DNA of 8,564 bases, taken from Archangium sp. Its GTDB lineage: Bacteria > Myxococcota > Myxococcia > Myxococcales > Myxococcaceae. The notes beneath the pieces were generated by a model that saw only the letters and a program-made list of their open reading frames with translations, was not told the DNA's origin and did no database searches. The translations under genes were made by a program, and so were the position numbers. The DNA is taken from the NCBI GenBank assembly GCA_016793525.1, contig JAEUJT010000410.1, positions 1 through 8,564 of the forward strand, given 5' to 3'. This document shows positions 6,887-8,564 of the stretch, piece after piece (position 1 is the first letter of the stretch; each line of letters begins with the position of its first letter).

Positions 6887-8318
6887 GGCGGGGCGGTGGG
6901 GCGCGATCGCCGCGTGTATCGGTTTGACGAGCTGCATTCCCACGCTCGTCGACAACCCGTCGCGCGACGTTCGCAAGGCGGTGCCGGCGAGCTTTCGGCG
7001 TGATGACGCGGCCGCGAGCGCGGCGGCTGATGCTGGTGTGCCTCCCGAGGCGTGGAGCGCCCTCTTCAAGACGCCCGAGCTGCGGTCGCTCATCGAACAG
7101 GCCTTGAAGAACAACCAAGAGCTCAACATTCGCATGCAGGAGATCATCATCGCCCAGGCCGAGGTCGGCGCGCGGCGCGGTGAATACCTGCCGAAGGTCA
7201 GCGCGGGCGTGGGGGTCGGGGTGGAGAAGGTCGGCGGAGTGACGAGCCAGGGGTATTCAGACAAGGCCACCGGCGTCCCCGAGCACCTGGGCAACTTCAC
7301 GTTCGGGCTCGCCGCGACGTGGGAGGTCGACGTCTGGGGGCGGTTGCGCAACGCGGCCAAGTCAGCCGATTTTCGTGTTCAGGCGAGCATCGAAGGGCGG
7401 CACTTTCTCGTGACCCAGCTGGTCGCGGAGATCTCCCGCTCGTACTTCGAGCTCGTCGCCCTCGACGCCGAGCTGGAGGTGCTCGAGAGCAACATCAAGA
7501 TCCAGTCTGACGCGCTCGAGGTGGTCCGCTCCGAGATGCAAGCCGCGCGGGTGACCCAGCTGGCAGTGCTGCGCTTCGAGGCCGAGGTGCTCAGGAACCG
7601 CAGCCGGTTATTCGCGCTGGAGCAACAGCGGGTGCAGACGGAGAACCGCATCAACTTTCTCGTCGGCCGGTACCCGCAGCCAGTCGCGCGGAGCAACCTG
7701 GCCTTGACCTCGACGCTCCCGCCCGAGCTCGGGGGGGGGCTCCCGTCGCAGCTGCTCGAGAACCGCCCAGATCTTCGGCAGGCGGAGCGCGAGCTCGAGG
7801 CCTCGAAGCTCGACGTGCGTGTCGCGAAGGCCCGCTTCTACCCGGCGCTGAGCATCGACGCGGCGGTCGGCTACCGCTCTTTCAACCTTGAGCACCTCGT
7901 GTCGACGCCCGAGTCATTGCTGTACAACCTGGCGGGCAACTTGGTGGCGCCGCTGCTGAACCGGGCGGCCATTGAGGCCGAGTACAGAACTGCCAACGCG
8001 AAGCAGATTCAGGCCGTTTTCAATTATGAGAAGACCCTGCTGCAGGCGTACACCGACGTCGCGAGCCTGTTGGTCGGCTATGCGAATCTTCAGAAGGGGT
8101 ACGAGCTTCAGTCGCACCAGGTCGAGAAGCTCGCCGAGTCGGTCGAGGTGTCGACGATGCTCTTTCAAGCGGCAAGGGCCGACTACATGGAGGTGCTGCT
8201 GACTCGCCGCGATTCCCTCGACGCGCAGCTCGAGCTCGTGGAAACGAGGAAGAACCAGCTGCTGTCGATGGTGGGCCTGTATCAAGCGCTCGGCGGCGGG
8301 TGGCGACCCACGCCGTGA
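6879..8318 (+). CDS. RND efflux outer-membrane lipoprotein channel (OprM/NodT family, TolC-like)
   Basis: This protein forms the trimeric beta-barrel and periplasmic alpha-tunnel through which the pump expels substrates. The 479-residue product has a signal peptide ending in lipobox LTSC (16-19), so Cys19 should be acylated as in OprM. Two outer-membrane efflux repeats follow, at about 65-255 and 285-475. The first carries TWEVDVWGRLRNAAKSAD and long coiled-coil helices. The second carries the family signature ENRPDLRQAERELEASKLDV, then AKARFYPALSIDAAVGY. The protein ends in LYQALGGGWRP, the usual NodT/OprM finish. The start at 6879 overlaps the pump gene by 8 bp and gives a good signal peptide. 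A run of nine G residues (7731-7739) encodes Gly285-287 between the repeats; slippage there would truncate the protein before the second repeat. It is the last gene of the operon. Confidence 0.94.
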   Translation: MSRAGRWGAIAACIGLTSCIPTLVDNPSRDVRKAVPASFRRDDAAASAAADAGVPPEAWSALFKTPELRSLIEQALKNNQELNIRMQEIIIAQAEVGARRGEYLPKVSAGVGVGVEKVGGVTSQGYSDKATGVPEHLGNFTFGLAATWEVDVWGRLRNAAKSADFRVQASIEGRHFLVTQLVAEISRSYFELVALDAELEVLESNIKIQSDALEVVRSEMQAARVTQLAVLRFEAEVLRNRSRLFALEQQRVQTENRINFLVGRYPQPVARSNLALTSTLPPELGGGLPSQLLENRPDLRQAERELEASKLDVRVAKARFYPALSIDAAVGYRSFNLEHLVSTPESLLYNLAGNLVAPLLNRAAIEAEYRTANAKQIQAVFNYEKTLLQAYTDVASLLVGYANLQKGYELQSHQVEKLAESVEVSTMLFQAARADYMEVLLTRRDSLDAQLELVETRKNQLLSMVGLYQALGGGWRPTP

Positions 8319-8368
8319 CGGGTGACGTGCTGGTCATGGGCGGTCGCGGGTGGGGAGGGCGCGAGGTA

Positions 8369-8393
8369 CTCCACGCGCAGGTGGGGCGTGGGG
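8369..8393. terminator. Candidate GC-rich hairpin downstream of the efflux operon (no T-tract)
   Basis: CCACGC (8371-8376) pairs with GCGTGG (8386-8391). Two more outer pairs, one of them a G-T wobble, extend it to 8 bp around a 9-nt loop. It lies 50 bp after the channel stop. No T-run follows, so it is not a standard intrinsic terminator; it could end or stabilise the operon transcript, or be chance in GC-rich DNA. Confidence 0.25.
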
Positions 8394-8439
8394 CTCGGGT
8401 GCGGCGCTCCACCCGCTGAGCTCGCTCGCTCCACGGCGT

Positions 8440-8458
8440 CGCGGGGGCGGCCTCCGCG
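8440..8458. terminator. Second candidate GC-rich hairpin between the convergent genes
   Basis: CGCGGGG (8440-8446) can pair with CTCCGCG (8452-8458), giving a 7-bp stem with one G-T wobble and a 5-nt loop. It lies 32 bp beyond the stop of the minus-strand gene at 8490, so it could serve that transcript. There is no T-tract on either strand, and chance pairing is likely at this GC content. Confidence 0.2.
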
Positions 8459-8489
8459 CTCGTACGCCGACGACGTCACCGAGCTCGCG

Positions 8490-8564
8490 TCAGCTCCAGG
8501 CTGAGGGCCGGTCGAACAGCCGCAGCGCGTTTTCGGTCACCGCCTCAGAGACGACCGAGACCGA
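8490..8564 (-). CDS. C-terminus of a minus-strand gene, possibly a TatD-family metal-dependent hydrolase (5' partial)
   Basis: Reading the minus strand from the right edge gives 24 codons without a stop, then TGA (complement of 8490-8492). The tail contains EAVTENALRLFDRP. The T-x-N-A-x-R-L-F pattern a few residues before the end is typical of TatD/YcfH-type nucleases, which close with an Asn-Ala-Arg/Leu-Arg-Leu-Phe helix. Other amidohydrolase-like families can end in a similar way. Catalytic residues lie outside the window, so neither activity nor full length can be judged. It runs convergently toward the efflux operon. Confidence 0.45.
   Translation of the reverse strand, partial: SVSVVSEAVTENALRLFDRPSAWS

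Larger units (their letters stand above)
8319..8489. other. Non-coding gap between convergent genes
   Basis: This 171-bp stretch separates the channel gene stop from the stop of the gene entering from the right. It is very GC-rich and I recognise no protein or RNA gene in it; open frames across it read as Arg/Pro/Ala-rich sequence without a family pattern. It holds two GC-rich hairpins, listed separately. Confidence 0.6.

Noticed and set aside
4143..7926. Recurring TGTACA palindromes in the efflux genes (for example 4143, 4179, 6030, 6180, 7921) as binding sites
   Set aside because: They fall in frame on Tyr codons, mostly Leu-Tyr, and coding sequence explains them.
8293..8316. Imperfect hairpin across the channel gene stop (CGGCG and CGCCG arms with a GG bulge) as a terminator
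   Set aside because: It sits in the conserved GGGW coding end, has a two-base bulge and no following T-run, so coding constraint explains it.
8282..8504. Short open frames on both strands in the gap after the channel gene
   Set aside because: Arg/Pro/Ala-rich products with no motif and no plausible ribosome binding site; the minus-strand gene entering from the right stops at 8490.
1..8564. CRISPR arrays, insertion sequences, tRNA or rRNA genes, phage genes
   Set aside because: No spaced direct repeats, transposase, terminal inverted repeats or structured RNA gene were seen. Nearly all of the window is accounted for by the listed genes.

Overview
This is a GC-rich, tightly packed chromosomal window. 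Codon usage strongly favours G or C at third positions, and the LigD remnant has the ligase-then-polymerase domain order. This suggests a Gram-negative proteobacterial or myxobacterial (former delta-proteobacterial) host. Two lipoprotein signal peptides and an outer-membrane channel show it is diderm. The taxonomic guess rests on composition and gene style only.

Layout. (1) Positions 2-1066, + strand: the 3' part of ligD, covering the end of the ATP-dependent ligase OB domain and a complete C-terminal primase-polymerase domain; the 5' part lies outside the window. (2) Positions 1070-1927, - strand: tcdA, for tRNA threonylcarbamoyladenosine dehydratase. It converges on ligD with only 3 bp between the stop codons. 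(3) Positions 1928-2035: a divergent control region with a clear tandem operator, two TTCACA-N2-TGTKAA dyads exactly 20 bp apart, the second covering a ribosome binding site. (4) Positions 2036-8318, + strand: a four-gene operon. It encodes a small protein with an N-terminal XRE-like helix-turn-helix fused to a C-terminal DUF1232 (YkvA-like) domain, then a lipoprotein membrane-fusion protein, an AcrB-type RND pump, and an OprM/NodT-type outer-membrane lipoprotein channel. Gaps are 20 bp and 28 bp, and the last two genes overlap by 8 bp. (5) Positions 8319-8489: a non-coding stretch with two GC-rich hairpins and no T-tract. (6) Positions 8490-8564, - strand: the last 24 codons of a gene whose tail resembles TatD-type metal-dependent hydrolases.

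How the genes work together. The last three operon genes form a complete tripartite drug or metabolite efflux system: inner-membrane proton-driven pump, periplasmic adaptor, and outer-membrane exit duct. The first gene has a DNA-binding fold and sits directly behind the tandem operator, so it is the best local candidate for an autoregulator of the pump. ligD (repair of DNA double-strand breaks by end joining) and tcdA (tRNA position-37 modification) look like unrelated housekeeping neighbours.

The points most worth a second look are the HTH-DUF1232 protein heading an RND operon, the tandem operator, the Asp-to-Asn change in the RND proton-relay pair, a hairpin that hides the ribosome binding site of the channel gene, and a G9 tract inside the channel gene.
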